Assembly: GCA_937923145.1 (NCBI GenBank)
Contig: CALAJT010000045.1
Coordinates: 1-64,000, forward strand
Origin: an uncultured Rubritalea sp.
GTDB taxonomy: Bacteria > Verrucomicrobiota > Verrucomicrobiia > Verrucomicrobiales > Akkermansiaceae
Length of the DNA: 64,000 nucleotides
Direction of reading: 5' to 3'
Position 1 is the stretch's first letter, and the number at the start of each line of letters is the position of its first letter. A program made the position numbers and the translations under genes. Under the pieces are notes generated by a model. The model did not search any database and was not told where the DNA came from. It was given only the letters and a program-made list of their open reading frames with translations. Shown piece by piece: positions 9,982 to 19,485 of the stretch.

Positions 9982-10662
9982 TTAAGTCTTGTCTAATTTC
10001 GCGATCTCTTTCTTCAGCACAGAGCCGACTCTGTGTTTCGCTAAGTAGACCTGAGCCATGCTGACACCGAGAGTATCCTGCACTCGCTTAGCATCCCATT
10101 GCTTAATCACGTAGGAGTCGAAAATCTGGTATTGCTTCGGTGAGACCTGCGCCTTCACTTTCTCTAGGGCGGCTTCTGCAAGATTTTGCTTCCACTCCAC
10201 ATCCCAGATCCGGTCTAGAGTCTCCCCTTTCGGGTCTTCTATACGGTCTATTATAGCAGTTTTTCTACCATCTTCATCACCAAACCCAAACATTGCCGTA
10301 TCCTTCTTGCGCTTACGGAACTGATCATTGATACGCCAACGCGTCATATTCATCAGCCATGTCTTGAAAGAGCCCTGATCAGGGTCATACATCTTCTTCT
10401 TACTCTGCTTAGCGATAGAGAGAATCGTCTCCTGCACACAGTCAAATGCCTCTTCAGAACGAAGCCCAGATTTGAGACCTACCGAGTAAATCAAGCGCCA
10501 ATATGTCTGGTAAAAGTCATCCCATGTGCGCTGGTCTTCCCAGTTATCCAGCCTTGCTATCAAGCTTTTACGTGTCTTAGCAAAGCCATGCTGAAGCATC
10601 TCCTGACGTTCCTTATCTGCTTCTTTTCGCTTATCTTGCTTCTTTTTCGAGTCATCGTCCAT
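9982..10662 (-). CDS. ECF-type RNA polymerase sigma factor
   Basis: A 226-residue sigma-70-family factor. Region 2 is at about 43-120 (WDDFYQTYWRLIYSVGLKSGL, AFDCVQETILSIAKQ, FKTWLMNMTRWRINDQFRKRK), region 4 at about 160-220 (SPKQYQIFDSYVIKQWDAKRVQDTLGV and MAQVYLAKHRV). A Lys-rich charged N-terminal extension of about 25 residues precedes region 2. No anti-sigma factor with a zinc motif is nearby; the partner is more likely the kinase encoded 31 bases downstream, which fits the kinase-linked ECF groups. Target genes are unknown; the neighbouring protease pair or the kinase itself are candidates. ATG start with little Shine-Dalgarno signal. Confidence 0.85.
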   Translation of the reverse strand: MDDDSKKKQDKRKEADKERQEMLQHGFAKTRKSLIARLDNWEDQRTWDDFYQTYWRLIYSVGLKSGLRSEEAFDCVQETILSIAKQSKKKMYDPDQGSFKTWLMNMTRWRINDQFRKRKKDTAMFGFGDEDGRKTAIIDRIEDPKGETLDRIWDVEWKQNLAEAALEKVKAQVSPKQYQIFDSYVIKQWDAKRVQDTLGVSMAQVYLAKHRVGSVLKKEIAKLDKT

Positions 10663-10794
10663 CGTCTTACTTTTAATAGCACATAGAATTGCCCATAGCC
10701 TAGAGAAAAACGCTCAGAAAAGTCACCTCCTATCAATCCTCTACAAACTTAATGAAAATGACGTAGGATTTGAAGTCGTTCATTGACGAAATAA

Positions 10795-11691
10795 ATGTAT
10801 ACTCACGTTATGCGTAAAACTCTCATCGTTATATCAGTAATCATTGCTGTTCTTACCGCTCTTTTTTTTAAGGATATTTCAAATTACTTTAAATCCGACA
10901 CCCAAGAAACTTTAACTACAGGTATTTCTACAAAACCTGTAATTACAGACGGTGTTCTTATATTATTAAAAGTACAAGCCGTGGAAGATGAAAATGTCAA
11001 TTCTACTCCACTTAATCCAGAAGCTATGATGAATATGCAGCTAGCTATCGGACAGCGTATCAATGTCATTGGAGATATCGTGTCTGAAATTTCTATTATT
11101 GGAGAAGATCGTATTGCTCTTAAAATTGCGAAGATTGATCTGTTAGAAGCTAAAGAATACGTCAAGCGGCTAACAACCCCGGGAAGGCTAACTATACATG
11201 AAGCCCATCCACTACATAACAGTAGGAATATTGAAGCGCTACCTTTAGCTAAAAAAGTAGCCAATAAAGAAGAGATCGTTCCCACGTATATATCATTACC
11301 CGAATACGCTAGAGATAAGTCTGGAATAACCATTCAAGATAAGATTCGACAATATTGGCTAATTAAGAAAAGAATTGCAGTAAATGGAGCTGATATCAAG
11401 CTTGCACAAGCTAGTCTCATTCAGCCAGGAACTGTCGAGGTCACACTGAGCGAAACAGGAGCCAAGGACATGCTCAATTTCACCTCCAATATGATACAAG
11501 GCGAATTCATCATTACGGTGCTAGACGGCATAGTTGTTAGCGCAACTTCACTTAATGCTCCGAGCCTCTCCAAGAGATTCGTAATCACACAGCAAGCAAA
11601 TCAGGAAGCATCAGCAGATCTAGCCGCAGCACTCATGTTTCCCCTTGAAAACAGTATAGACCTCATAGAAATGAAACTCATCAGCAAATAG
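10795..11691 (+). CDS. stand-alone SecD periplasmic (P1) domain paralogue
   Basis: A 298-residue protein closely related to the first periplasmic region of the SecDF encoded just downstream. Shared stretches include RLTIHEAHPLHNS, EEIVPTY, QPGTxEVTL and SLNAPSL.KRFVIT. It has one N-terminal membrane helix (about 7-25) and then only the soluble domain; the multi-helix RND channel part of SecD, which conducts protons, is absent. It therefore cannot power translocation alone. It may assemble with SecDF, compete with it or bind emerging substrates. The frame is intact and the protein is divergent from its paralogue, which argues for a maintained gene rather than a recent broken copy. M6 (10810) is an alternative start. 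The gap to SecDF is about 170 bases. Confidence 0.85.
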   Translation: MYTHVMRKTLIVISVIIAVLTALFFKDISNYFKSDTQETLTTGISTKPVITDGVLILLKVQAVEDENVNSTPLNPEAMMNMQLAIGQRINVIGDIVSEISIIGEDRIALKIAKIDLLEAKEYVKRLTTPGRLTIHEAHPLHNSRNIEALPLAKKVANKEEIVPTYISLPEYARDKSGITIQDKIRQYWLIKKRIAVNGADIKLAQASLIQPGTVEVTLSETGAKDMLNFTSNMIQGEFIITVLDGIVVSATSLNAPSLSKRFVITQQANQEASADLAAALMFPLENSIDLIEMKLISK

Positions 11692-11861
11692 CAATTTACT
11701 TGGTGAGTAAAAAACCCCTCTTTTCAGTAACTAGCGATTGACCTTAGCTGAAATATCGCTACATACACCTGCTAATCGCTTGCATTAAGCGATGCTGGAG
11801 CGTGCCATTGTCTTTCTGTGAGATAAAAAGCGTCCAGAATACAGACTACCATTCACGAAAC

Positions 11862-14420
11862 ATGATCACAATCGCACAATCTGCACTCACATCATCTCTT
11901 CTCTCTAATCTAGCCGCTACTGATAGCAATACTAGTATCCTAGTGCTACTCATCGGTGTAGCTATACTGCTCATGCTCTTCTGGTATTTCGCTACTGAGA
12001 AGCTTAAACGCAAACGTAACATCGGTACAGTCATCGTAGCCGTCATCGCTGTCAGCTGTATCTTCGCTATCGTTTCCCCTTCTAACATCATGACCAAGCT
12101 AACAGGCAAGGAAGTGACTAATGACAAAGGTGAAATCGTGAAATGGCATAATCTTGAGGGTGGTATCGACATTGTAGGTGGAACTTCTGTCCTCATGGAA
12201 GTAGTCCCTAATGAAGACGAAAACGGAAAACCACTCCCAATCCGCCCTGAAGACATGCGCAGTGCGCAAGACAGACTCAGCGAGCGTATTGATACCTACG
12301 GTGGACTCAATGCTGTAATCAATATCGTCGGCACTAAGCGTCTTGAAGTTCAGATTCCTAAGATCGATCCAGAGCGCGCGGAGGAAGTCATTAAAAAACT
12401 CACTACAGCAGCTAAACTCACTATCCACGAAGCTCACCCACTCCATAACAGCAATCCGAATGAAGCATTCGCACTAGCTAAAAAAGTTCATGATGGCGAA
12501 GAGATCGTCCCTACTTATAAAGTCTACTCAGAAAACCAGAAAGACGAAGATGGCGTATTCATCAAGGACGAAGCTGGCGATTACGTAGTGGGGAGATATT
12601 ACCTTATCAAACGACGCGTCAGCGTAAAAGGTTCTGAAATCGAATACGCGCAGGCGAGTCAAACGCAGCCAGGAACCACTGAAGTCACTCTAACTAGTAA
12701 AGGTGCGGACGACATGATCGACTTCACATCTAACATGAAGCAAGGCGAACTCATCGTCACCGTTCTAGATGGTAATGTAGTGAGTGCCGCATCACTTAAT
12801 GCCCCATCACTCGGCAAACGCTTCGTGATCACTGGTGGTGAAAATAAAGCTGAGTCAGAGAAGCTAGCAGAAGCTCTCAACAACCCTCTCGAAAACGACA
12901 TCAAAGTAGTCCAACAACAATCCGTATCAGCGACACTCGGTGAAGCTACAGTTCACCAAGGTATCAATGCTGGTATTTACGGACTCGGACTGACACTTAT
13001 CTTCGTTCTCCTTTACTACCGTTTCGCAGGTATCATCGCACTTCTCGGCCTCACACTAAACATCCTCATACTCTTCGGAGCTATGGCTGGATTCGGAGCA
13101 TCATTCACACTCCCTGGTATCGCTGGTATCATCCTCACTATCGGTGTGGCTGTGGATGCGAACGTGCTCATCTACGAACGCATGAGAGAAGAACTCGCAC
13201 TAGGCAAGTCTATCAAATCTGCCATCGCAGCTGCTTATGAAAAAGCATTCTCCGCGATTTTAGATGCTAATATCACTACACTCATCACCGCAATCATTCT
13301 CTTCTGGCAGGCATCAGGCTCAGTCAAAGGATTCGCTGTGACACTCACTATCGGTATTTTAGGAACACTCTTAGCAGCACTCCTCTGCACACGTGTCCTC
13401 TTCTGGTGGAGCGCTGACACTGGTGCTCTCAAGAAGATCAACTTCATGAGCATCGTCCCTAACAAATCTATCGACTTCCTCAGCAAGCGTAAGATCTGTT
13501 TCTTCCTCTCATCAGTCCTCCTCATCGGTGGACTCTCAATGGTAGGTGTAAAGAACAGCGATAACCTCGGTGTTGATTTCAACGGTGGCCGCGTTCTGCG
13601 CTACGAAATCCCTAAAACTGAAGCTGGCGAAAACATCAACCAACAGCAAGTTAACAATGCTCTTAGTGGACTAACTCTCGAAAAAGGACTTTCAAGCCAG
13701 ATCGAAGAGCCTGCTCAGCTAGCTCTAGCATCAGAAAACAGATACATCAAAGTAACCTGTGCTGACATAGATGCTGACGAAGCGATGATCACAAAAGCGA
13801 TTACTGAGACATTCAGCATCACTGCCGTTCCAAGTTCTGAAAAAGTCAGCTCCGCACTCGGTGCAGAATTCCTCAAAAAAGCTTTATGGGCACTTGTCCT
13901 CGGTATGTTCTGTGTATTAGTCTACATCACCATCCGATTTGAGTTCTCGTTTGCAGTCGGTGCATTCTTCGCTCTTTTCCACGACATTCTCATCGTTCTC
14001 GGACTGCTCTTCATCCTAGATCAAGAGATCTCGCTGATCCATATCTCTGCCTTCCTCACCATCATCGGTTACTCTATTAACGATACCATCATCGTATTTG
14101 ACCGGATTCGTGAAGATCTCCAGACTAAGCGTGGTGAAGTAAAAGATGTCATGAACGCTGCTATCAGCTCCACACTATCTAGAACAGTGCTTACCTCGGT
14201 AACCACCTTCGTAGCAGTCCTCGTGCTCTACATATTCGGTGGATCTGCTCTTAAAGACTTCTCACTCACCATCATGATCGGTGTCGTAGTAGGAACATAC
14301 TCATCTATCTTCATCGCCTCACCTACAGTCTACATCTTCAGCAAGATGCGCGGAACAAATCTCCGCCGCGAGCTACTAGATGCAAATCTCGAAGCAGAGG
14401 TTAACCCTGGTAAGGCATAA
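11862..14420 (+). CDS. secDF: fused protein-export subunits SecD-SecF
   Basis: The open frame begins with GTG at 11802, but ATG at 11862 (MITIAQSALTSSLL) gives a more natural hydrophobic N-terminus, leaving 852 residues. Two RND-type halves are fused: SecD (helices near the start, P1 domain with RLTIHEAHPLHNS, then six-helix block with GVAVDANVLIYERMREE) and SecF (DFNGGRVLRYEIP, then GYSINDTIIVFDRIREDL and a final helix block). SecDF uses the proton or sodium gradient to help pull proteins released by SecYEG/SecA across the inner membrane. An extra pair of N-terminal membrane segments (about 25-75 in the long frame) precedes the first canonical domain. The fused form is known in Firmicutes, Bacteroidetes and the PVC group. 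A good terminator follows. Confidence 0.95.
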   Translation: MITIAQSALTSSLLSNLAATDSNTSILVLLIGVAILLMLFWYFATEKLKRKRNIGTVIVAVIAVSCIFAIVSPSNIMTKLTGKEVTNDKGEIVKWHNLEGGIDIVGGTSVLMEVVPNEDENGKPLPIRPEDMRSAQDRLSERIDTYGGLNAVINIVGTKRLEVQIPKIDPERAEEVIKKLTTAAKLTIHEAHPLHNSNPNEAFALAKKVHDGEEIVPTYKVYSENQKDEDGVFIKDEAGDYVVGRYYLIKRRVSVKGSEIEYAQASQTQPGTTEVTLTSKGADDMIDFTSNMKQGELIVTVLDGNVVSAASLNAPSLGKRFVITGGENKAESEKLAEALNNPLENDIKVVQQQSVSATLGEATVHQGINAGIYGLGLTLIFVLLYYRFAGIIALLGLTLNILILFGAMAGFGASFTLPGIAGIILTIGVAVDANVLIYERMREELALGKSIKSAIAAAYEKAFSAILDANITTLITAIILFWQASGSVKGFAVTLTIGILGTLLAALLCTRVLFWWSADTGALKKINFMSIVPNKSIDFLSKRKICFFLSSVLLIGGLSMVGVKNSDNLGVDFNGGRVLRYEIPKTEAGENINQQQVNNALSGLTLEKGLSSQIEEPAQLALASENRYIKVTCADIDADEAMITKAITETFSITAVPSSEKVSSALGAEFLKKALWALVLGMFCVLVYITIRFEFSFAVGAFFALFHDILIVLGLLFILDQEISLIHISAFLTIIGYSINDTIIVFDRIREDLQTKRGEVKDVMNAAISSTLSRTVLTSVTTFVAVLVLYIFGGSALKDFSLTIMIGVVVGTYSSIFIASPTVYIFSKMRGTNLRRELLDANLEAEVNPGKA

Positions 14421-14442
14421 GTTTTAAATAACACTTTACAAG

Positions 14443-14477
14443 TCATGTCGTAGCAACGCTGCGACATGATTTTTTTG
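14443..14477 (+). terminator. rho-independent terminator of secDF
   Basis: TCATGTCGTAGC (14443-14454) and GCTGCGACATGA (14458-14469) form a 12-bp stem with one wobble and a 3-base loop, followed by a run of seven T. It begins about 20 bases after the secDF stop. Confidence 0.9.
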
Positions 14478-14585
14478 TTTAAGCGTGTTTGTTATTAAGT
14501 GAATTCATAAATGTGTTAATTACTGAGTCAGTATCACTATTCCTAATCCTGAAATGCTCGCCTAATAAACCATCAACCAAAGCAA

Positions 14586-14621
14586 AATTCTGTCCATTCT
14601 GAAGAATTCTGCATAATTCTG
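14586..14621. repeat. 10-bp-phased heptamer array (AATTCTG, four units)
   Basis: AATTCTG units begin at 14586, 14595 (CATTCTG), 14605 and 14615, spaced 9-10 bases apart. The array is followed by TCTAAAAAT. Its reverse complement (units CAGAATT preceded by TTTTTAGA) closely matches arrays at 38577-38612, 38644-38678 and 61113-61148. It lies in the gap before the restriction-methylation gene. Confidence 0.85.
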
Positions 14622-14693
14622 TCTAAAAATCCCTCTTCAAAAACTCCCTATTTCAGACTCGCCATCACATCATCCATCACTACTATATCCCTG

Positions 14694-17600
14694 ATGTCTG
14701 ACAACTCTGCCGAAGTAGAACAATTTATCACACGATGGTCCAAATCAGGCGCATCTGAGCGAGCTAACTACGCTCTATTTCTATCTGAACTTTGCGATCT
14801 TATCGGAGTCGAACGTCCCGACCCATCAGTCGAAGTGAATCAAGAAAATGCCTACGTGATAGACCGTGCATTCTCCCGCACTGACAAAGATGATCACAAG
14901 AGCACTGTCTATCTAGATCTCTACAAGCGTGGACACTTTGTCCTAGAAACCAAACAGGGTTCCAGTGGCGAAGGCGATAAACTAGGTCACGGTAAACGTG
15001 GTTCCACCGCATGGGATAAGACACTCGATAAAGCCTACAACCAAGCACGCGAATACATCCGCGATATTCCTACCGATGAAGGACGCCCACCCTTCCTCAT
15101 GGTCTGTGATGTAGGACACGTCATCGACATCTACGCTGAGTTCTCCGGCACAGGTGGAGTCTACCTCCGCTATCCTGACCCTAAGAACCATCGCATTTTC
15201 CTAGAAGAACTTCGCGATCCTCAGAAAAGAGATCTACTACGCACCATCTGGACAGATCCTCACAGTCTAGATCCCTCCAAACATGCTGCCAAAGTCACCC
15301 GCGAAGTTGCCGATACTCTAGCCAAGCTCGCAGCATCTTTAGAAAAAGAAGGCCATGATCTTCAGATCATCGCTACTTTTCTGCAACGTCTGCTGTTCTC
15401 GCTCTTTGCTGAGGATGTAGGACTACTGCCAAAGAAATCGTTTGAAGAGCTGCTAGAGAAAGCCTCTAAAACTCCTCAAGGATTCGTCACTCTCATCACT
15501 CAGCTATGGAAAGAAATGGCTACAGGTGCGGAATTCTCCACCGTCATCATGAAGGAAGTCATTCATTTCAATGGCGGACTTTTTGAAAACCCCACTGCCC
15601 TGCCGCTTGCTCAGGAACAGATCGACCTCCTCATCCATGCTGCCAAGCAGGACTGGAAGGAAGTGGAGCCAGCTATTTTTGGAACGCTGTTAGAACGTGC
15701 GCTTGACCCTGCTGAGCGACACAAACTAGGCGCTCATTACACTCCTAGATCCTATGTGGAGAGACTCATAGAACCTACACTCATGGAGCCACTTCGTGAT
15801 CAGTGGCTAGCTGCCAAGACCGCCGCCGCCCTGCTGCACGATAAAGCAGAAGCCGCGCGTCCAGGAAGCAAGGACGCAGAGAAATTTCACCGTCAGGCTC
15901 AGCAAGCTGTCGAGACCTACCACCGCCAGCTCACTGCTACCCGAGTGCTAGATCCAGCCTGTGGATCGGCAAACTTCCTCTACGTAGCACTCGCTCGGAT
16001 GAAGGAACTCGAAGCCGAAGTCCTAGACCTGCTCGCAGAGCTAGGTGGTGATCTCACCCTAGAAATGAGCACCCACATGGTGCGCCCAGATCACTTTCAT
16101 GGACTAGAGATCAATCCCCGAGCCGCTTCCATCGCTCAGCTAGTGCTCTGGATCGGTTACTTCCAATGGCATCACAAAACCACGGGAAATGCCGACACCA
16201 ATGAGCGCCCGCTACTACCCAAGCAGCAAACCATCGAGTGCCGAGACGCCGTGCTAGACTACGATGAAAAGATCCCGCGAAGAGATACAGAGACTGGCGA
16301 ATTCCTCACCATCTGGGACGGTCGCAGCACCAAGACCTCCCCCATCACTGGCAAAGAAATCCCAGACGAATCAAAGCGCACCCCACTCTACGACTTCATT
16401 AATCCAAAACGCACCACTTGGCCAAAAGCAGATTATATTATCGGGAATCCACCGTTTTTGGGATCATCACGCATGAGAGATGGTTTAGGAGACGGTTATA
16501 CAGAAGCCCTTCGACTAGCATGGAAAAAGTTCAAACCAAATTCATGGGACTTCGTCATGTTCTGGTGGCATCAAGCAGCTGAACTGGTCAGGGATAATAA
16601 TGTTAGAAGTTTTGGTTATATCACGACTAACTCAATTCATCAGACATTTAATCGTAGATGCATCGAACCATTCATAACTAATGATAAAAAACCAGTTTCT
16701 ATCATCTTTGCCATACCTGATCATCCATGGGTTGATTCAACAGACGGAGCCGCTGTACGTATAGCGATGACAGTAGTAAAATTTGGAAGTATAGAAGGCA
16801 CTATCAAAGCCGTTGTTACTGAAGATGAGATTGAAAATGGTGAGTCCATGATTAAATTTAAATTGAACCAAGGTCTTATTTTACCGAATTTGAAAATTGG
16901 AGCCAATTTGTCGATGACAAAAGCTCTTGAATCTAATTCTAATTTATCCTTCAGAGGAGTTAGTTTTATAGGTGATGGTTTTGTAATCGATCAGACTCTA
17001 GCTAATCAATTATTATCAAAATCTAACCAGCACATTATTAAACCAACCTTTAACGCACGTGATATAACTCAAACTGCACGTGGTTATTTTGCAGTAGATT
17101 GCTCGGATTTAGAAGAAGGTGAACTAATAGAAAAACATCCTAAGATATATCAGCATCTGACCAACACTGCAAAACCATACCGTAAAGCTAGGTCTCACAC
17201 TAAAGACGGAGCCGCGTATTATAAAAAATGGTGGCAATTTGGTAAGAAACGGTCAGAACTTAGTATCGCTACTAAGTCGTTAAAGCACATTCTAATTACT
17301 CCTATGACGGCTAAACATAGAATGTTCATCAAGTTAGAAAATTATTTTACACCTGATCAAGGACTAATCGTTTTTGCTCTACAGAAGAATAGTTCTTTTA
17401 CTATCCTTTCTTCATACATCCACGTAATTTGGTCTTCATCCCAAGGTGGTCGTATGGGTATGGGTAATGACCTGCGTTATAATAACTCTCGTTGCTTTGA
17501 AACTTTCCCATTCCCAGACCTCCCAGAGGGCGAACTCAAATCTCAGCTCAGTGAACTTGGCGAAAAACTAGACGCCTTCCGCAAAGAACGCCAAGAAGAA

Positions 17601-18284
17601 CATCCTAAGCTCACTCTCACTGGCATGTATAATGTCCTAGAGAAAATGCGTCGTGGCGAAGCCTTTACTGATAAAGACAAGATCATTCACGATCAAGGAC
17701 TCATCACGATCCTGAAGCAAATCCACGATGACATCGACCGCCTGACCTACGAGGCGTATGGCTGGCAAGATCTCTGGAAATGGCAATACGAAGCTACTTG
17801 TGGCTCCTGCTATGATCCAGAAACTAACATTTGTGTACAATACGAACTAGCTCCAGACACCAGTCTCTACGAAGCTACCGCAGAATACCGCGAGAAATAC
17901 GAGCAGATCCTACTCCAACGCCTAGTCGACCTCAACCAAGAGCGAACGGCAGAGGAAGCCCAAGGCAAGATCCGCTACCTCCGCCCCGAGTTCCAAAACC
18001 CTGACTACGAGAAAGAACAACAACAAGCCAAACAAACACAAATCGGTCTCACCGGCACAGAAACCAAGGCAGAGGTGAAAGCCCTAGCCGCTGTCATTTC
18101 CAAAGCAGGCAAGCTCAAATGGCCAAGCACCCTACCGCAACAAGTCAGCGCCCTACACCCCCTAATAGAAGAACTAGGTACCGACCCCACCACCCTCTCT
18201 AAAGCCTTTGGCAGAACTAGTAAAAGTCGCCAAGCCGCGATAGAGCAGATCTTACAGACGCTGGAAACGCTGGGGCAGATATAG
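14694..18284 (+). CDS. MmeI-like type IIG/IIL restriction-methylation enzyme
   Basis: A 1196-residue single-chain enzyme that should both cut DNA and methylate it. The N-terminal PD-(D/E)xK nuclease site is D75...E85-x-K87 ([15 protein letters not shown]), comparable to the MmeI nuclease motif. A helical spacer (about 200-340) leads to the adenine methyltransferase: motif [11 protein letters not shown] (347-356), motif [11 protein letters not shown] (420-429), motif IV NPPF (585-588). A target-recognition domain probably lies at about 650-940, then a helical C-terminus. Base composition and codon use change sharply inside the gene: from about 16434, just before NPPF, to about 17500 the DNA is clearly richer in A and T than the flanks, suggesting the motif IV to recognition-domain segment was exchanged. 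A palindrome TGGCAA...TTGCCA follows the stop. No separate specificity subunit is present, as expected for this class. Confidence 0.85.
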   Translation: MSDNSAEVEQFITRWSKSGASERANYALFLSELCDLIGVERPDPSVEVNQENAYVIDRAFSRTDKDDHKSTVYLDLYKRGHFVLETKQGSSGEGDKLGHGKRGSTAWDKTLDKAYNQAREYIRDIPTDEGRPPFLMVCDVGHVIDIYAEFSGTGGVYLRYPDPKNHRIFLEELRDPQKRDLLRTIWTDPHSLDPSKHAAKVTREVADTLAKLAASLEKEGHDLQIIATFLQRLLFSLFAEDVGLLPKKSFEELLEKASKTPQGFVTLITQLWKEMATGAEFSTVIMKEVIHFNGGLFENPTALPLAQEQIDLLIHAAKQDWKEVEPAIFGTLLERALDPAERHKLGAHYTPRSYVERLIEPTLMEPLRDQWLAAKTAAALLHDKAEAARPGSKDAEKFHRQAQQAVETYHRQLTATRVLDPACGSANFLYVALARMKELEAEVLDLLAELGGDLTLEMSTHMVRPDHFHGLEINPRAASIAQLVLWIGYFQWHHKTTGNADTNERPLLPKQQTIECRDAVLDYDEKIPRRDTETGEFLTIWDGRSTKTSPITGKEIPDESKRTPLYDFINPKRTTWPKADYIIGNPPFLGSSRMRDGLGDGYTEALRLAWKKFKPNSWDFVMFWWHQAAELVRDNNVRSFGYITTNSIHQTFNRRCIEPFITNDKKPVSIIFAIPDHPWVDSTDGAAVRIAMTVVKFGSIEGTIKAVVTEDEIENGESMIKFKLNQGLILPNLKIGANLSMTKALESNSNLSFRGVSFIGDGFVIDQTLANQLLSKSNQHIIKPTFNARDITQTARGYFAVDCSDLEEGELIEKHPKIYQHLTNTAKPYRKARSHTKDGAAYYKKWWQFGKKRSELSIATKSLKHILITPMTAKHRMFIKLENYFTPDQGLIVFALQKNSSFTILSSYIHVIWSSSQGGRMGMGNDLRYNNSRCFETFPFPDLPEGELKSQLSELGEKLDAFRKERQEEHPKLTLTGMYNVLEKMRRGEAFTDKDKIIHDQGLITILKQIHDDIDRLTYEAYGWQDLWKWQYEATCGSCYDPETNICVQYELAPDTSLYEATAEYREKYEQILLQRLVDLNQERTAEEAQGKIRYLRPEFQNPDYEKEQQQAKQTQIGLTGTETKAEVKALAAVISKAGKLKWPSTLPQQVSALHPLIEELGTDPTTLSKAFGRTSKSRQAAIEQILQTLETLGQI

Positions 18285-18300
18285 TGGCAAAAAGTTGCCA
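18285..18300 (+). repeat. short hairpin after the restriction-methylation gene
   Basis: TGGCAA (18285-18290), loop AAAG, TTGCCA (18295-18300), directly after the TAG stop. No T run follows, so it is a weak terminator at best; it may protect the 3' end of the mRNA. Confidence 0.5.
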
Positions 18301-18368
18301 GATTACAGTTTACCAGTTACCAGTTGTAATATTTATCAGAAATTCTATATTTAGTAACTACGAACGTA

Positions 18369-19367
18369 ATGGACGAAATTAGCACACGGGAACTTTTAAC
18401 CAATATACGCCAGCTCATAGAGCAGGCTCAAGCTCGGGCGGTAAGGTCTGTAAACTTCGAGCGAGTGCTTCTCTACTGAAACATGGGTATGCACATCGTG
18501 GAAGAAGAACAACGAGGTAAAGAACGTGCAGATTACGGGACTTACCTAATTAAATCTCTAGCAAATAGCCTTACTGAAGAGTATGGCTCAGGATATTCTT
18601 TTAGACAACTCAACTTCTGTAGACAGTTTTACACCTTTTTCCCAATTGTGAACGCACTGCGTTCACAATTGAACTGGACGCAATACCGACTGCTTCTCCG
18701 CATAGAAGACCCTGATAAAAGAACTTACTATATTGAGGAATCTTGTAACAATAACTGGAGTGCTCGTCAGCTAGAACGCCAGATCAATAGTCAACTCTAT
18801 GAGCGCCTTTTACTCAGCACAGATAAGGATAGTGTGTTAGCTGTCGCTAAAAAAGAGAGTGTTCCTGAAAGCGCAAAAGACATCATCAAAGATCCTATGG
18901 TTCTTGAGTTCCTAGGGCTAACACCGCACGCTGCATATTATGAGAAAGATCTAGAGCAGGCGCTTATCACTAACATGCAAGCATTCTTGCTGGAATTAGG
19001 GAATGGCTTTTCGTTTGTAGCCCGTCAGCAACGGATTCACCTAGAGGAGGATGACTTCTTTATCGATCTTGTCTTCTACAATCGTTTACTACGCTGTTTC
19101 GTAATCGTTGAAATAAAGACTGAGAAACTAACTCACCAACATTTAGGGCAACTCCAAATGTATGTGAATTATTATGACCGAGTAGAGAAACAACCTGATG
19201 AAAACCCCACCATTGGCATCCTACTCTGTGCTGATAAAAACAACGCAGTAGTAGAGTTCGCCCTACCTCAAGAGAATCAGACGATCTTAGCTAGTCAGTA
19301 TCAGCTCTATTTACCGAAAGAAGACGATATTCTGAAACAAATAACCAAAGCACAGGAGAATAATTAA
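18369..19367 (+). pseudogene. DUF1016 (YhcG-like) PD-(D/E)xK nuclease gene with in-frame TGA at codon 37
   Basis: ATG at 18369 begins MDEISTRELLTNIRQLIEQA, the usual start of DUF1016 proteins, and runs to ...ERVLLY followed by TGA at 18477-18479, then continues in the same frame (NMGMHIVEEEQRGKERADYG...) to 19367. Family members normally have LLYW at this point, so TGG has probably become TGA. The rest is intact: the N-terminal domain (YSFRQLNFCRQFYTFFP) and the C-terminal nuclease with D...E-I-K (DDFFIDLVFYN, VIVEIKTEK). About 296 codons remain open from the ATG at 18483, which would lack the first ~38 residues. Either a recent pseudogene, a shortened but working protein, or a sequencing error. 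DUF1016 genes often accompany restriction systems, as here, 84 bases after the MmeI-like gene. Confidence 0.8.
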
Positions 19368-19485
19368 AATGCCGAAGTCATCTCGTCAATAACGTGAATT
19401 CCTAAGGCTGCATCTCCTCACCGAGGCTTTTCCTTTCTTCTAGTTGCCAAATTCGTGAGTGTGTGCCAATCTGTCTCAGTTGAAT

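Noticed and set aside
18285-18300. Possible sigma-54 promoter (TGGCA then TTGC) after the restriction-methylation gene
   Set aside because: The GG to GC distance is 11 rather than the required 12, and the sequence is a simple palindrome TGGCAA-AAAG-TTGCCA.
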